From an uncultured Lachnospiraceae bacterium (GTDB lineage: Bacteria; Bacillota; Clostridia; Lachnospirales; Lachnospiraceae), in contig CALWQT010000015.1 of the NCBI GenBank assembly GCA_944383765.1, forward strand, positions 1-64,000: DNA of 64,000 nt, written 5' to 3'. Positions 27,095-36,268 of this stretch are shown here, piece by piece (the stretch's first letter is position 1; every line of letters starts with the position of its first letter). The position numbers and the translations under genes are program-made. The notes below the pieces were generated by a model. It saw only the letters and a list, made by a program, of their open reading frames with translations, did not search any database and had not been told where the DNA came from.

Positions 27095-28255
27095 TCAGAA
27101 ATATTCAGATCTTTTTGAGGTTATCTCCATACCCGTCCTGACCAGACGGAAGGCTCTTCCCGCAGCGCTGCGGTACAATTCCTCTGCTCTGGCTATCGCT
27201 TCTTCCACAGCCATAGCTCCATTGATGGTAGGAATGATACTTTCCACGCCAAACTCAAAAATTTTCTCAGCTCCTTCTCCCATACCGCCTACAATGGCGA
27301 TCACAGGAATTCCCTTCGCCTTGCATCTTAAACCAATACCGCTTGGTACTTTTCCAAACGCAGACTGCCAGTCCATACGTCCCTCTCCAGTCACAACCAG
27401 GTCTACCCCATCCAGCATCTGGTCAAATCCTATTAAATCCAGCACCGCCTCAATACCAGACTTCATATTTCCTTTCAGAAACACCTTAAAGGCTGCTCCC
27501 AGCCCGCCCGCTGCTCCGGCTCCCGGAAAACAGTCCGCCTCTATTCCCAGCTCTGTCCTGATCACCTGGGCATAATGTTTCATTCCTTTTTCCAGCCGGT
27601 CCAGAATTTCCGGAGTTCCGCCTTTTTGTTTCCCGAATGTATAGGTAGCTCCCTCAGGCCCGGTAAGCGGATTGGTCACATCGCACATGACGGTAAAATT
27701 TCCTTCCTTCACCCCCGGGTGAAGCCTGCTTACATCAATATGCTCTACATTTTCCAGATCAGCCCCGCAGCCTTTCAGTTCGTTTCCATCCTTGTCTAAG
27801 AAACGGATCCCCAGAGCAGCCATGGCTCCCATGCCTCCATCGTTCGTAGCGCTGCCTCCGATCGCTATGGTAATATTCCGGTACCCCTGTTCCAGGGCAT
27901 CCCGGATCATTTCTCCGGTTCCATATGTAGTGGTATAAAGAGGATTTCTTCTATCAGCAGGTACCAGAGGAAGACCTGATGCCTCTGCCATCTCAATGAT
28001 TGCATGATCTCCCCCAAAAACACCGTAAGAACCCTCTCTTTTTTCCATCAATGGCCCATGAGCCGTTATCGTTCTCTTAATCCCGCCTGTAGCGGCGATC
28101 ACAGCATCTACTGTGCCTTCACCCCCGTCTGCCACCGGCACGCCTGCCGTCTCGCATCCCGGAAAAATCTCTTTTGCCTGTTCTGTCAGTAATTGAATAA
28201 TATCCGCAGAAGACAGGCTCCCTTTAAAAGAATCTGATGCAAACAAAAATCTCAT
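27095..28255 (-). CDS. glxK: Glycerate kinase
   Basis: A 386-residue class II-type glycerate kinase that phosphorylates D-glycerate. FASDSFKGSLSSADI is the N-terminal signature; GVPVADGGEGTVDAV, IAIGGSATNDGGMGAMAALG and VTGEGRMDWQSAFGK are the conserved substrate and nucleotide sites. The start overlaps the Nudix gene stop by four bases (ATGA), so the two are coupled. The product enters glycolysis; a source of glycerate is not evident in the neighbourhood. Confidence 0.96.
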   Translation of the reverse strand: MRFLFASDSFKGSLSSADIIQLLTEQAKEIFPGCETAGVPVADGGEGTVDAVIAATGGIKRTITAHGPLMEKREGSYGVFGGDHAIIEMAEASGLPLVPADRRNPLYTTTYGTGEMIRDALEQGYRNITIAIGGSATNDGGMGAMAALGIRFLDKDGNELKGCGADLENVEHIDVSRLHPGVKEGNFTVMCDVTNPLTGPEGATYTFGKQKGGTPEILDRLEKGMKHYAQVIRTELGIEADCFPGAGAAGGLGAAFKVFLKGNMKSGIEAVLDLIGFDQMLDGVDLVVTGEGRMDWQSAFGKVPSGIGLRCKAKGIPVIAIVGGMGEGAEKIFEFGVESIIPTINGAMAVEEAIARAEELYRSAAGRAFRLVRTGMEITSKRSEYF

Positions 28256-28716
28256 AATTGCCTCCCATCCAACGCAGCATACACCAGTTTATCCTGATCA
28301 TACACCAGTTTCATAGAAAAGAACGGGCCATCCTCCATCAAAAGAGGCAGAAACATCCTGTCTCCTTCCCACAGATTCAGATTCATCACCTCTTCTTTTT
28401 TCACCCACTTCAATTCTCCTTCATCGCAGTCCGTCAATTCTCCTTCAAAACCATCTGCGGTGTATACACACATATACTCCACCTGGTCCGGTCCCGGCAC
28501 AAACGTCACTATGCCGCGGAAACGATATGAAGTAAGCGTGATTCCCGTTTCCTCCTTCACCTCCCGTTTCAGGCATTCCTCCGGGCTTTCCGTACCTTCC
28601 AGATGACCTCCCACACCGATCCACTTACCCTGGTTAATATCATTCTGCTTCTTGTTCCGGTACAGCATCAGATAATTTCCATCCTGTTCCAGATAACATA
28701 AGGTTGTCATCTTCAC
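28252..28716 (-). CDS. Nudix hydrolase, MutT-like
   Basis: A protein of about 154 residues with a full Nudix box, GGHLEGTESPEECLKREVKEETGI, written here in parts: GGHLEGTESPEECL then KREVKEETGI. Such proteins usually hydrolyse oxidised or deoxy nucleoside triphosphates. The start is taken as GTG (28714-28716), which has AAGGAGG at the right distance; an ATG two codons later is too far from it. It overlaps glycerate kinase by four bases. Confidence 0.88.
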   Translation of the reverse strand: MKMTTLCYLEQDGNYLMLYRNKKQNDINQGKWIGVGGHLEGTESPEECLKREVKEETGITLTSYRFRGIVTFVPGPDQVEYMCVYTADGFEGELTDCDEGELKWVKKEEVMNLNLWEGDRMFLPLLMEDGPFFSMKLVYDQDKLVYAALDGRQL

Positions 28717-28743
28717 CGCTCTCTCCTCCTTTTCTAAAACAAA

Positions 28744-28770
28744 ACGGCGGGCTTTCACAGCCCGCCTGTC
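28744..28770 (-). terminator. Rho-independent terminator after apt
   Basis: On the minus strand GGCGGGCT pairs with AGCCCGCC around a five-base loop, followed by GTTTTGTTTT. It lies just after the apt stop and upstream of the Nudix start. Confidence 0.88.
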
Positions 28771-28774
28771 TTTT

Positions 28775-29299
28775 TTATTTTCCGTCATATACCACCAGGG
28801 ATTCTACGGAATAATCTTTTAAGCGTTCACGCCCTTTAAGACCTGCCAGCTCCATCACAAAACAGATTCTGACTACTTCTCCTCCCAGTTTCTCCACCAG
28901 TTTGATAATTGCCTCCATGGTGCCACCGGTGGCAAGAAGATCGTCTATAATCACCACTTTCTGCCCCGGTTTCAACGCATCTTTATGAATTTCCAGCTCT
29001 GCGCTTCCATACTCCAGATCATATTTGACCGAAATCGTTTCACAGGGCAGTTTCCCTTTTTTTCTCACAGGAATAAATCCTTTATGTCTTTCATATGCAA
29101 CAGGTACACCAAAAATAAATCCTCTTGACTCCGGTCCCACTACCACATCATATTCCACATCCTTCAGACGTTCCAGCAATCCATCAACCGCCAGTTTCAA
29201 TCCATCCGGATCCTGCAGGATGGTGGTGATATCCCGAAAAATGATTCCCGGCTCCGGAAAATCCGGAATACTTCTAACATAGTCCTCTACTTTTTTCAT
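28775..29299 (-). CDS. apt: Adenine phosphoribosyltransferase
   Basis: A 174-residue purine salvage enzyme that makes AMP from adenine and PRPP. IPDFPEPGIIFRDITTIL is the N-terminal signature, and the PRPP loop is VVIIDDLLATGGTMEAI. The start is the ATG preceded by GGAGGATTATTC; a longer frame upstream overlaps the tail of the FMN-binding gene. It is the last gene of its transcript. Confidence 0.97.
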   Translation of the reverse strand: MKKVEDYVRSIPDFPEPGIIFRDITTILQDPDGLKLAVDGLLERLKDVEYDVVVGPESRGFIFGVPVAYERHKGFIPVRKKGKLPCETISVKYDLEYGSAELEIHKDALKPGQKVVIIDDLLATGGTMEAIIKLVEKLGGEVVRICFVMELAGLKGRERLKDYSVESLVVYDGK

Positions 29300-29315
29300 G
29301 AATAATCCTCCGGCT

Positions 29316-30512
29316 TTATTCAGCAGCCTGTACCATGCAGTTTCTGATTCCATTCACAAACGGGAATACGTTGATGCTCACTCCTGACACTGCATCCGTA
29401 TAACCATTTTCATCTGCAAGGCCGGTAACTGTCTGATTCTCTATCACATACTGTGCCAGAGCCTCTGCCTGTTTATCCCAGGTAAGCCCTGCTTCCGTCA
29501 TCACATATCTTCCGTCCGCTGACAGCTGGCTCTTTGTCTCTCCATTCTGGTCTTTCGCATCCCATGAAACATAAGTAATGGCTCCATTTTCCACTGTCAT
29601 GGTAATCATATTTTTATAACCCATACTGTCAAACTCTTCATCTTCATAGGAATATTCCCCATCCAGCAGAACCTCCGGTTCCTCTATATCCATCAGGGAT
29701 TCTGCTGCCTGCATCAGGCATTCCTCCACTCCATCGATAAATGGCTGAATATTGATGCTGACTCCTGACACTACATCCGTATAGCCGTTTCCGTTCTCCA
29801 GACCATCCAGCGTCTGGTTTTCTATCACATACCCGGCCAACGCTTCTGCCTGTTCATGCCATTTCAGTCCATCTTCTGTCATCACATAGCTTCCGTCCAT
29901 GGAAAGCTGGCTTTTCCATGTTCCATCTTCCGCCTGGGCATCCCAGTTACAGGCAGTGATCACTCCATTTTCCACAGTCAGCATCACCCGGCTGCGATAA
30001 CCATTGCTGTCCGGCTGATCTACCATATATTCATATTCTCCATCCCGGAGTTTTTCCGGCATGACAAATTCCTGAGAGGCAGAATCTTCTGTATACTCTT
30101 CCCCTTTTGCCTGAGCCAAGGCTTTATGGACTGCTTTCATCAAGCCTTCACTGCTGGCAGTGGCTCCACTGACGCTGTCCACATCAGCTGTCTGTCTTTT
30201 CAGCATGACCAGTGGGAGGTTGGCAATTGCCTGTCCGCCTATTTCCGGAGTTTCATTCTTTCCTTCTGCTTGGATGGACAAAATCTCTCTGTCTGTCACT
30301 TCCACAGTGGCCACGATCGGTCCTCCGTACCCTCTGGCTTCTCCTATATATTCCCCCGGAGTATAAATAGGAACATCACTGATGGGTCTTCCAATCCTGC
30401 TGATACTCCTGTAAATTCCTGTAGATCCGGCAATCAGAGCCGCAGAAGCTGCTACCATCACTCCAAGACCAATCCAATTTTTCGTTGCCTCTTTCATATG
30501 ATTATTTTTCAT
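29316..30512 (-). CDS. Membrane-anchored protein with tandem FMN-binding domains
   Basis: A 398-residue protein with one N-terminal membrane segment (about 12-30) and three extracytoplasmic repeats of the FMN-binding type. The first repeat has DSVSGATASS, close to the motif to which ApbE attaches FMN through a phosphoester. The second and third repeats have VVSGVSINI and AVSGVSINV, where the GAT core is GVS, so their flavinylation is less certain. Repeats two and three are nearly the same (DGEYxY...YVIENQT...ENGYTD). It may carry electrons at the cell surface, as in NqrC/RnfG-like or PplA-like proteins. AAGGAGGAAGT precedes the ATG. Confidence 0.85.
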   Translation of the reverse strand: MKNNHMKEATKNWIGLGVMVAASAALIAGSTGIYRSISRIGRPISDVPIYTPGEYIGEARGYGGPIVATVEVTDREILSIQAEGKNETPEIGGQAIANLPLVMLKRQTADVDSVSGATASSEGLMKAVHKALAQAKGEEYTEDSASQEFVMPEKLRDGEYEYMVDQPDSNGYRSRVMLTVENGVITACNWDAQAEDGTWKSQLSMDGSYVMTEDGLKWHEQAEALAGYVIENQTLDGLENGNGYTDVVSGVSINIQPFIDGVEECLMQAAESLMDIEEPEVLLDGEYSYEDEEFDSMGYKNMITMTVENGAITYVSWDAKDQNGETKSQLSADGRYVMTEAGLTWDKQAEALAQYVIENQTVTGLADENGYTDAVSGVSINVFPFVNGIRNCMVQAAE

Positions 30513-30624
30513 ACTTCCTCCTTATTTTCGCATATTTATCATTCTATCATATTGATATCAAGCACACAACTCTTTTTCCCGCTCCTCTGTTATTCTAACC
30601 GCTTTTCCAATTTCCACGCAATAA

Positions 30625-30660
30625 AAAAGGAAGGCAGCAATCGCAGTCTTCCTTTTCGCT
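30625..30660 (-). terminator. Probable terminator after xerD
   Basis: On the minus strand GGAAG...CTGC and GCTG...CTTCC form a hairpin with one or two mismatches, followed by TTTTTTATT. It directly follows the xerD stop. Confidence 0.65.
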
Positions 30661-31547
30661 TAATTTCTCGGATGTGCTCCCGCATACGCATCTCTCACAT
30701 CCCCCATTCTGGAGTAGGCCATATATGCCTGAGTAGTAGCCATATCTGAATGTCCCAGCATAGCCTGTACGGCATGGACATCCGCCCCGTTTCTTAAGAG
30801 ATGAGCAGCAAAAGAATGCCGGAGCGTATGAGGAGTAATATCTGACCGGATTCCAGCTTTCTCCCCATAGTATTTGATGATCTTCCAGAATCCCTGGCGG
30901 CTCATAGGCTTCCCGCTGCAGTTTGTAAACAGCCATTCTGACTCTTTTCCTTTCAGCAGCACTTTTCTCGCCTTTTCCATATACAGCATCAGCGCCTGCT
31001 TTGCCACTTTTCCGAATGGAACAGTCCTCTCCTTCACCCCGTCGCGGCAGGTGATAAACCCTACTGTCAGATTGACGTCTTCTGTTCTCAGGTGAATCAA
31101 TTCCGACACCCGGATACCTGTAGCATAGAGAAGTTCCAGCATGGCCTTGTCCCTGATCTCTTTAGGAGCGTCCCCATCAGGCTGGGCCAGCAAACAATTC
31201 ACTTCCTCTACGGTCAGAATCGTAGGCGCCTTTTTTTCCACTCTGGGCGCTTTTAACAACTCTGCCGGGTCACGGCACACTTTTCCACAACTCAGTTCAT
31301 AGTGGAAAAATGCTTTCATGGAAGCCATAACCCTGGAAATCGTTGTAGTGGCCTTCCCCTGTTTTTCCAGATACAGGATATACGAATTCAGGCTGGTCTT
31401 TGTGACCCTGGATACTTCTGTAATCCCCTTTTCCTTCAGATACAGTGCCATTTGCATCAGGTCCCGCTGATAAGACACTTCCGTATTCAAAGATGTTTTT
31501 TTTACTTCCCTCAAATAAACTATAAACTCTTTTATATCTTCTACCAT
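30660..31547 (-). CDS. xerD: Site-specific tyrosine recombinase XerD
   Basis: A 295-residue recombinase that resolves chromosome dimers with XerC. An N-terminal SAM-like DNA-binding domain (about 1-90) precedes the catalytic domain with Arg in ATGIRVSELIHL, Lys in DGVKERTVPFGK, HTLRHSFAAHLL (His and Arg), LGHSDMATTQAY (His and the nucleophile Tyr in TQAYM). The length matches XerD. Its neighbours spoIIM and nudF are those found beside xerD in other Firmicutes, which supports the XerD call over the island-type recombinase at 48.6 kb. Confidence 0.94.
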   Translation of the reverse strand: MVEDIKEFIVYLREVKKTSLNTEVSYQRDLMQMALYLKEKGITEVSRVTKTSLNSYILYLEKQGKATTTISRVMASMKAFFHYELSCGKVCRDPAELLKAPRVEKKAPTILTVEEVNCLLAQPDGDAPKEIRDKAMLELLYATGIRVSELIHLRTEDVNLTVGFITCRDGVKERTVPFGKVAKQALMLYMEKARKVLLKGKESEWLFTNCSGKPMSRQGFWKIIKYYGEKAGIRSDITPHTLRHSFAAHLLRNGADVHAVQAMLGHSDMATTQAYMAYSRMGDVRDAYAGAHPRN

Positions 31548-31689
31548 CGTTTATCCCCCCAGCCCGCACCTTCTACCATAATTACCTAGAAAATCCGGCT
31601 TGTTCTCACATTATATCCCCATTTTTCCATAAAATCAAACACATTTTTCCCACTTTCCCCCTGTTTTTTGGTTAATTAACATAAAAAAT

Positions 31690-31738
31690 ACAACATATTG
31701 GATAGAATTATTTTCTTCACCAATATGTTGTAATAAAA
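31690..31738. terminator. Terminator hairpin after spoIIM
   Basis: ACAACATATTGG and CCAATATGTTGT form a perfect 12-pair stem with an 18-base loop. On the minus strand it is followed by ATTTTTTATG, so it ends the spoIIM transcript; the stem is AT-rich but long. Confidence 0.75.
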
Positions 31739-31748
31739 AAATACAGAT

Positions 31749-32276
31749 TTACGGGATTATGTTATGAAAAATCCATGGATTCACCAGTCCTTCGCTCCAG
31801 ATTCCTGCCAACATCAGAACAATTCCCAGTACTGCGAAACGCACTGGAATCCGGATCTTTCGTCCTGCAGCTCCTGCCAGGAACAGCCAAACCGGAATAT
31901 AAAAAAGCGCCTGAGGGAAAACCGAACACACGTAAACAGGAAGTCCCATCAGGCCATATTCACAAGTAAGAACCGAAAGGACTGCTCCCACCGCTATTCC
32001 CAGAATCCCAGACAACGCACAATACAGGATCCTGGCCATGGGCACCAGTCCTATCACCACCAGAAACGTGATTTCTGCTGACCTTTGGACTGTCACTGCT
32101 TTCATCAATTCCCATTTTTCTTCCTGAACCAGATAAAATCCCCCGGCCATGAGTTTGCCCATTCCCCCGGCTTGTTCCTGCCATTCTCCCCCTGCCAGAT
32201 TTACAAAAACTGTCCCCGCTCCCAACCCCAGGATAAAACATACCAGAAGCCAGTCCGGGTATTTTCTTCCCATCAT
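31749..32276 (-). CDS. spoIIM: Stage II sporulation protein M
   Basis: A protein of about 175 residues with four to five membrane segments (LLVCFILGLGAGTVFV, ITFLVVIGLVPMARILYCALSG, PQALFYIPVWLFLAG) and the SpoIIM/DUF95 pattern. SpoIIM is part of the machine (SpoIID-SpoIIM-SpoIIP) that remodels the cell wall for engulfment. The gene sits between nudF and xerD as in Bacillus. No clear ribosome binding site precedes either candidate start (ATG ATG at 32271-32276 or an in-frame GTG at 32315), and a strong hairpin lies directly before the ATG pair. Confidence 0.85.
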   Translation of the reverse strand: MMGRKYPDWLLVCFILGLGAGTVFVNLAGGEWQEQAGGMGKLMAGGFYLVQEEKWELMKAVTVQRSAEITFLVVIGLVPMARILYCALSGILGIAVGAVLSVLTCEYGLMGLPVYVCSVFPQALFYIPVWLFLAGAAGRKIRIPVRFAVLGIVLMLAGIWSEGLVNPWIFHNIIP

Positions 32277-32278
32277 GC

Positions 32279-32330
32279 AACAGCCCCGTCCATTCCTTTT
32301 TTCCAGGATATGCACGGGGCTGTTTTTTTA
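32279..32330. promoter_or_regulatory. Hairpin in the spoIIM leader
   Basis: AACAGCCCCGT and ACGGGGCTGTT form a perfect 11-pair stem. On the plus strand it is followed by T7, the shape of a terminator for a plus-strand transcript. On the minus strand it sits between the nudF stop and the spoIIM ATG, three bases before the start codon. It may stop antisense transcription or fold in the spoIIM leader. Confidence 0.6.
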
Positions 32331-32348
32331 TGTCTGCTGTAAGATTAC

Positions 32349-32903
32349 TTAATCACCGCAATATTTTCCCACATAGGCCATGATGCCTGCCACTGTTTTT
32401 CCATCTGTCATCTTTCCGGAATAGATTAATTTTTTCAGTTCTTCCACATCCCAGGCTTCTACCTGGATCTCCTCGTCTTCGTCCAGATGCTGGCTGGACG
32501 GAATCAGATTCCTGGCTACAAAAATATCAATCGCCTCATTACAGAAAGCCACAGTGGTATTGACACTGATCAGATATTCCATATCTTCCGTCTTAAAACC
32601 TGTCTCTTCTTCCAGTTCCCGGTAAGCACACTGGATTTTAGGCTCATCCGGCGAATCCAGCTTTCCGGCAGGAATTTCCAAGGTATAACGGTCCAAAGCA
32701 TTTCTATACTGCCTTACCATCAGAATCTTTCCCTCATCTGTGACCGGCACTACAGCAGCTGCCCCATCATGATGGATAAAATCCCAATGAGCCTTATGGC
32801 CATTCACCTCAACCACATCTTCATACACATCTAAAATATTTCCCTTATACTTCAGATTTCTTTCCAGGCGCTTCACCGGCGCATCCTGACATTTTCCTTC
32901 CAT
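32349..32903 (-). CDS. nudF: Nudix hydrolase, probable ADP-ribose pyrophosphatase
   Basis: A 184-residue Nudix protein. The Nudix box runs from GKLDSPDEP to AYRELEEETGF, and the preceding YTLEIPAGKLD is the ADP-ribose pyrophosphatase signature. HWDFIHHDGAAAVVPV and RQYRNALDRYTLE are further family segments. It hydrolyses ADP-ribose to AMP and ribose phosphate. It is upstream of spoIIM with 72 bases between. Confidence 0.94.
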   Translation of the reverse strand: MEGKCQDAPVKRLERNLKYKGNILDVYEDVVEVNGHKAHWDFIHHDGAAAVVPVTDEGKILMVRQYRNALDRYTLEIPAGKLDSPDEPKIQCAYRELEEETGFKTEDMEYLISVNTTVAFCNEAIDIFVARNLIPSSQHLDEDEEIQVEAWDVEELKKLIYSGKMTDGKTVAGIMAYVGKYCGD

Positions 32904-32939
32904 CTCTTATAAGCCTCGCTTTATTTTTTCTCTCATGGA

Positions 32940-33905
32940 TCACTCCACCCATTTTCCTGTACTATCCACATAATATTGTGTTCCCGGAACGTAAGTATCT
33001 GTCAGCATCGCTCCATCCTGTCCCACATAATAATACAGACCATTGGTGAGTATCCACTGGTTCGCCTTCATATATCCATTGGCATCAAAGTAATACCATT
33101 TTCCTCCGACCAGCTGCCAGTTCTCTGTGGTATAAGACCCGTCTGAATTTCTGAACCACCAGCCCTGTGCATCCTGCAGCCACTGTCCGGCTGCCACTCC
33201 TCCGTTTTCCTTAAACTCCTTCGCCCGGATGCCATCAATATAGACACTGTCAGATTTCACCCATCTGCCTTTGATATTCCAGTCCGATTTATTCACGGGA
33301 CGAACTTTCACCGTATAGTTGGAAGGAACTGTCATCAGATTTCCCACATTCAGGCTGGTTCCTTCTACCGTCTGGGTACCGCCTACGATCGTGGCATTCC
33401 GTATCACGCACACTTCATAGTAACCGGCTCCCTCTGCCTGGCTCCAACTGGCATTTCCATATTCATCCAGGCTTACCTGTTCCAGTTCCCCAAGCCTGGA
33501 AGCCATAGATGGCAGGTCCATGGTGATCAGGAGCACCGTGGAATCCATGCCCGACTGTCTGACCGCTTTCACATAGGTGGCTCCATCTAAATGAACATCA
33601 GAACTTCTCAGGGAAAAATAGTAATTATCTGCTGCCGTAAGTGTGACCATAATCCTGGGAACATCAGTTTCTTCCCACTCAAACCCTTCATTCAGGATTT
33701 CATAATCATCAACCGTATATTTGTCGCTTCTCGTTTCAATCTCTATCTCCGCCAGATCCCTGTCCTCTCCAACCGACATTTCCGACGTGACCGTAAGATT
33801 AACAGAAGTAATTTTTTCCCGGCTGGCAGCCTGAGCCGGAAATATAGCCAATACTGACAGCAGGCCCGCAAACAGAGCTACTGCCGGTTTTCTCCACTGT
33901 TTCAT
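32940..33905 (-). CDS. Secreted protein with cell-wall-binding repeats
   Basis: A 321-residue exported protein. It has a signal peptide (ends near AQAAS), a beta-rich middle region of about 190 residues that I do not recognise, and three C-terminal aromatic repeats of the choline-binding type: GWWFRNSDGSY, GKWYYFDANGYM and LYYYVGQDGAML. Such repeats hold proteins to wall polymers. The middle region lacks visible catalytic motifs. AAGGAGGAGGGGATAT precedes the ATG. It seems to be alone on its transcript. Confidence 0.85.
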   Translation of the reverse strand: MKQWRKPAVALFAGLLSVLAIFPAQAASREKITSVNLTVTSEMSVGEDRDLAEIEIETRSDKYTVDDYEILNEGFEWEETDVPRIMVTLTAADNYYFSLRSSDVHLDGATYVKAVRQSGMDSTVLLITMDLPSMASRLGELEQVSLDEYGNASWSQAEGAGYYEVCVIRNATIVGGTQTVEGTSLNVGNLMTVPSNYTVKVRPVNKSDWNIKGRWVKSDSVYIDGIRAKEFKENGGVAAGQWLQDAQGWWFRNSDGSYTTENWQLVGGKWYYFDANGYMKANQWILTNGLYYYVGQDGAMLTDTYVPGTQYYVDSTGKWVE

Positions 33906-34010
33906 ATATCCCCTCCTCCTTCATCTGATTCTACTCTACCGCCTCCTTACTATAAAGTCAATCTCTGAAAAGAAATCGACTGGAAAACGTAAGGACTTTT
34001 CCAAAACGTA

Positions 34011-34045
34011 AAAAAGCGCCGCTGACAGCTGCTGTCAGCGGCACT
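34011..34045 (-). terminator. Rho-independent terminator after rny
   Basis: On the minus strand GTGCCGCTGACAG pairs with CTGTCAGCGGCGC around a three-base loop, followed by TTTTTT. It lies right after the rny stop. Confidence 0.93.
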
Positions 34046-34048
34046 CTT

Positions 34049-35590
34049 CTATTTCGCATAATCCGTTACCCTTGATTCGCGAATGACATTTACTTTGATC
34101 TGTCCGGGATATTCCAGTTCTGCCTCAATCCGTTTGGAGATTTCTCTCGCCAGCAGTACCATATCGTCATCGGTAATCTGCTCCGGCACAACCATGATCC
34201 TGACCTCCCGACCTGCCTGAATGGCAAAAGATTTTTCCACTCCCTTAAAGGAATTGGTAAGGTCTTCCAACTGTTTCAATCTGTTCGTATATGTTTCCAG
34301 AGTCTCTCTTCTCGCTCCAGGCCTTGCAGCAGATATGGTATCTGCCGCCTGAACGATACAAGCGATCAAGCTCTGCGGTTCAACGTCACCATGATGGGAT
34401 TCTACTGCATTAATCACCACTGCTGACTCCCTGTACTTTCTGCACAGTTCTGCCCCCAGCTGAACATGGGTTCCTTCCATATCATGGTCAACGGATTTAC
34501 CAATGTCATGTAATAAACCGGCACGCTTTGCCATACGCACATCTACGCCAACTTCTGCTGCCAGCAGACCGGAAAGCTGCGCCACTTCGATGGAATGCTT
34601 CAATGCATTCTGTCCATAGCTGGTTCTGAATTTCATCTTGCCCAACAATTTTACCAATTCTGGGTGGATACCATGAATACCGACTTCCAAAGTAGCTGCT
34701 TCTCCGTCTTCACGCATATTGGTCTCCACTTCTTTCTGGGCCTTCTCTACCATTTCCTCAATTCTTGCCGGATGAATACGGCCGTCCACAATCAAACGTT
34801 CCAGAGCGATTCTTGCCACTTCCCGGCGAATCGGATCAAATCCTGACAGCACCACTGCCTCAGGAGTATCATCAATGATCAGTTCCACGCCTGTCATGGT
34901 TTCCAGGGTCCGGATATTTCTTCCTTCCCTTCCGATAATACGGCCTTTCATTTCATCATTAGGAAGCTGGACCACGGAAACTGTGGTTTCTGCCACATGG
35001 TCTGCCGCACATCTCTGAATTGCAGTTACCACATAGTCCCTTGCCTTCTTATCTGCTTCCTCTTTGGCCCTGGATTCTAATTCCTTAACCAGTTTTGCCG
35101 TATCATGTTTTACGTCTTCTTCTACAGATTTCAACAGATATTCTTTTGCCTGTTCGGAGGTGAGGCCGGAAATTTTTTCCAGTTCCTGTATCCCTTTTTC
35201 ATACAATGCCTCTACTTCCACGGTTCTCTTTGCGAGGACTTCTTCTCTGGCAGCCAGACTGGCTTCCTTTTTCTCCATCGCTTCGGACTTTTTGTCCAGG
35301 TTTTCTTCTTTACTCAGTACGCGCCGCTCATAGCGCTGAAGCTCTGCTCTTCTTTCCTTGGTTTCCTTTTCCAACTCATTCTTTGTCTTCAAAGATTCTT
35401 CTTTCGCTTCCAGGAGAGCTTCGCGCTTCTTCGTTTCTGCAGTTTTTAATGCTTCATCTATTATCTCTCTGGACTTTTCTTCCGCGCTGCCAATTTTATT
35501 TTCATAAGATTTCTTACGATAAGAAACAGCTGCTATCCAGGTAATAGGAGCTACAATAATCATTGTAACTATCGCAGTTATCACTGACAC
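34049..35590 (-). CDS. rny: Ribonuclease Y
   Basis: A 513-residue membrane-anchored endoribonuclease that starts mRNA decay. One membrane segment (about 3-22) is followed by a long charged coiled coil (about 30-200), a KH RNA-binding domain ([15 protein letters not shown]) and an HD domain with [17 protein letters not shown]. The start is GTG behind AAGGAGGTGCTCCT. recX and recA lie upstream on the same strand. Confidence 0.97.
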   Translation of the reverse strand: MSVITAIVTMIIVAPITWIAAVSYRKKSYENKIGSAEEKSREIIDEALKTAETKKREALLEAKEESLKTKNELEKETKERRAELQRYERRVLSKEENLDKKSEAMEKKEASLAAREEVLAKRTVEVEALYEKGIQELEKISGLTSEQAKEYLLKSVEEDVKHDTAKLVKELESRAKEEADKKARDYVVTAIQRCAADHVAETTVSVVQLPNDEMKGRIIGREGRNIRTLETMTGVELIIDDTPEAVVLSGFDPIRREVARIALERLIVDGRIHPARIEEMVEKAQKEVETNMREDGEAATLEVGIHGIHPELVKLLGKMKFRTSYGQNALKHSIEVAQLSGLLAAEVGVDVRMAKRAGLLHDIGKSVDHDMEGTHVQLGAELCRKYRESAVVINAVESHHGDVEPQSLIACIVQAADTISAARPGARRETLETYTNRLKQLEDLTNSFKGVEKSFAIQAGREVRIMVVPEQITDDDMVLLAREISKRIEAELEYPGQIKVNVIRESRVTDYAK

Positions 35591-35642
35591 AGGAGCACCT
35601 CCTTATTTAGTTTTCATTGTACAATAATACAACATTTTAATT

Positions 35643-36242
35643 CTAATATTTTTTGTGCATGATGTCAAGTATTGCCGTATAAGAAAAACCCTTCCTTGAC
35701 AGAAATGCTACAGTCTTTCCCCACTCCTTTTCATCTGCTGTTTCCGGGTCAAACCCACGCTTTTCCAGCCATTTTTTTATCTGGCTGTCTTCGTCCACCG
35801 GATTCTCTTCCAGGCATTCCCTCACGATTTCCTCGCCGATCCCTTTCTGTCTCAGCTCATAGGCAATCTGTCTCCGGCTTTTTCTCCCGCCTTTTAATGC
35901 CACATAATTCTCCGCATATCTGACGTCATCAATATAACCATATCGTTTCCCGAACGCTATGGCAGCCTCTACAGCTTCCCTGGGATATAACCCCTCATCC
36001 AGCTTTTTTCGCAGCTGGCTTTCTGTCTTATCTGACAGTTTCAGCAGATACAGCAGGCGCTCCCTGGCCCTTTTATACAAAACCAACTCCAGGATTTCCT
36101 GATAAGTTTCCTCTGCCAGTTCTTTCCCCTCTTCTATCTGATAATGTCTGATCTCACCGCCATACAGAACAAAAGCAAGGCCCCCGTCACCAAGGACCCT
36201 GCTTCTCCTCTTATCCAACGGCTCCATTGATACAATCCGCAT
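35643..36242 (-). CDS. recX: Regulatory protein RecX
   Basis: A 199-residue helical protein that binds RecA filaments and tunes recombination. The family's three-helix repeats are seen in YKRARERLLYLLKLSDKTESQLRKK, here cited as LLYLLKLSDKTESQL, GYIDDVRYAENYV and KSRRQIAYELRQKGI. It is 26 bases downstream of recA, so it shares the recA promoter and LexA box. AAAGGGCTTTTCAG precedes the ATG. Confidence 0.94.
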   Translation of the reverse strand: MRIVSMEPLDKRRSRVLGDGGLAFVLYGGEIRHYQIEEGKELAEETYQEILELVLYKRARERLLYLLKLSDKTESQLRKKLDEGLYPREAVEAAIAFGKRYGYIDDVRYAENYVALKGGRKSRRQIAYELRQKGIGEEIVRECLEENPVDEDSQIKKWLEKRGFDPETADEKEWGKTVAFLSRKGFSYTAILDIMHKKY

Positions 36243-36268
36243 CTGAAAAGCCCTTTCTGTTCTCTATT

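Noticed and set aside
30595..30936. A 113-codon reading frame overlapping xerD
   Set aside because: It is in another frame of the well-supported xerD gene and has no ribosome binding site.
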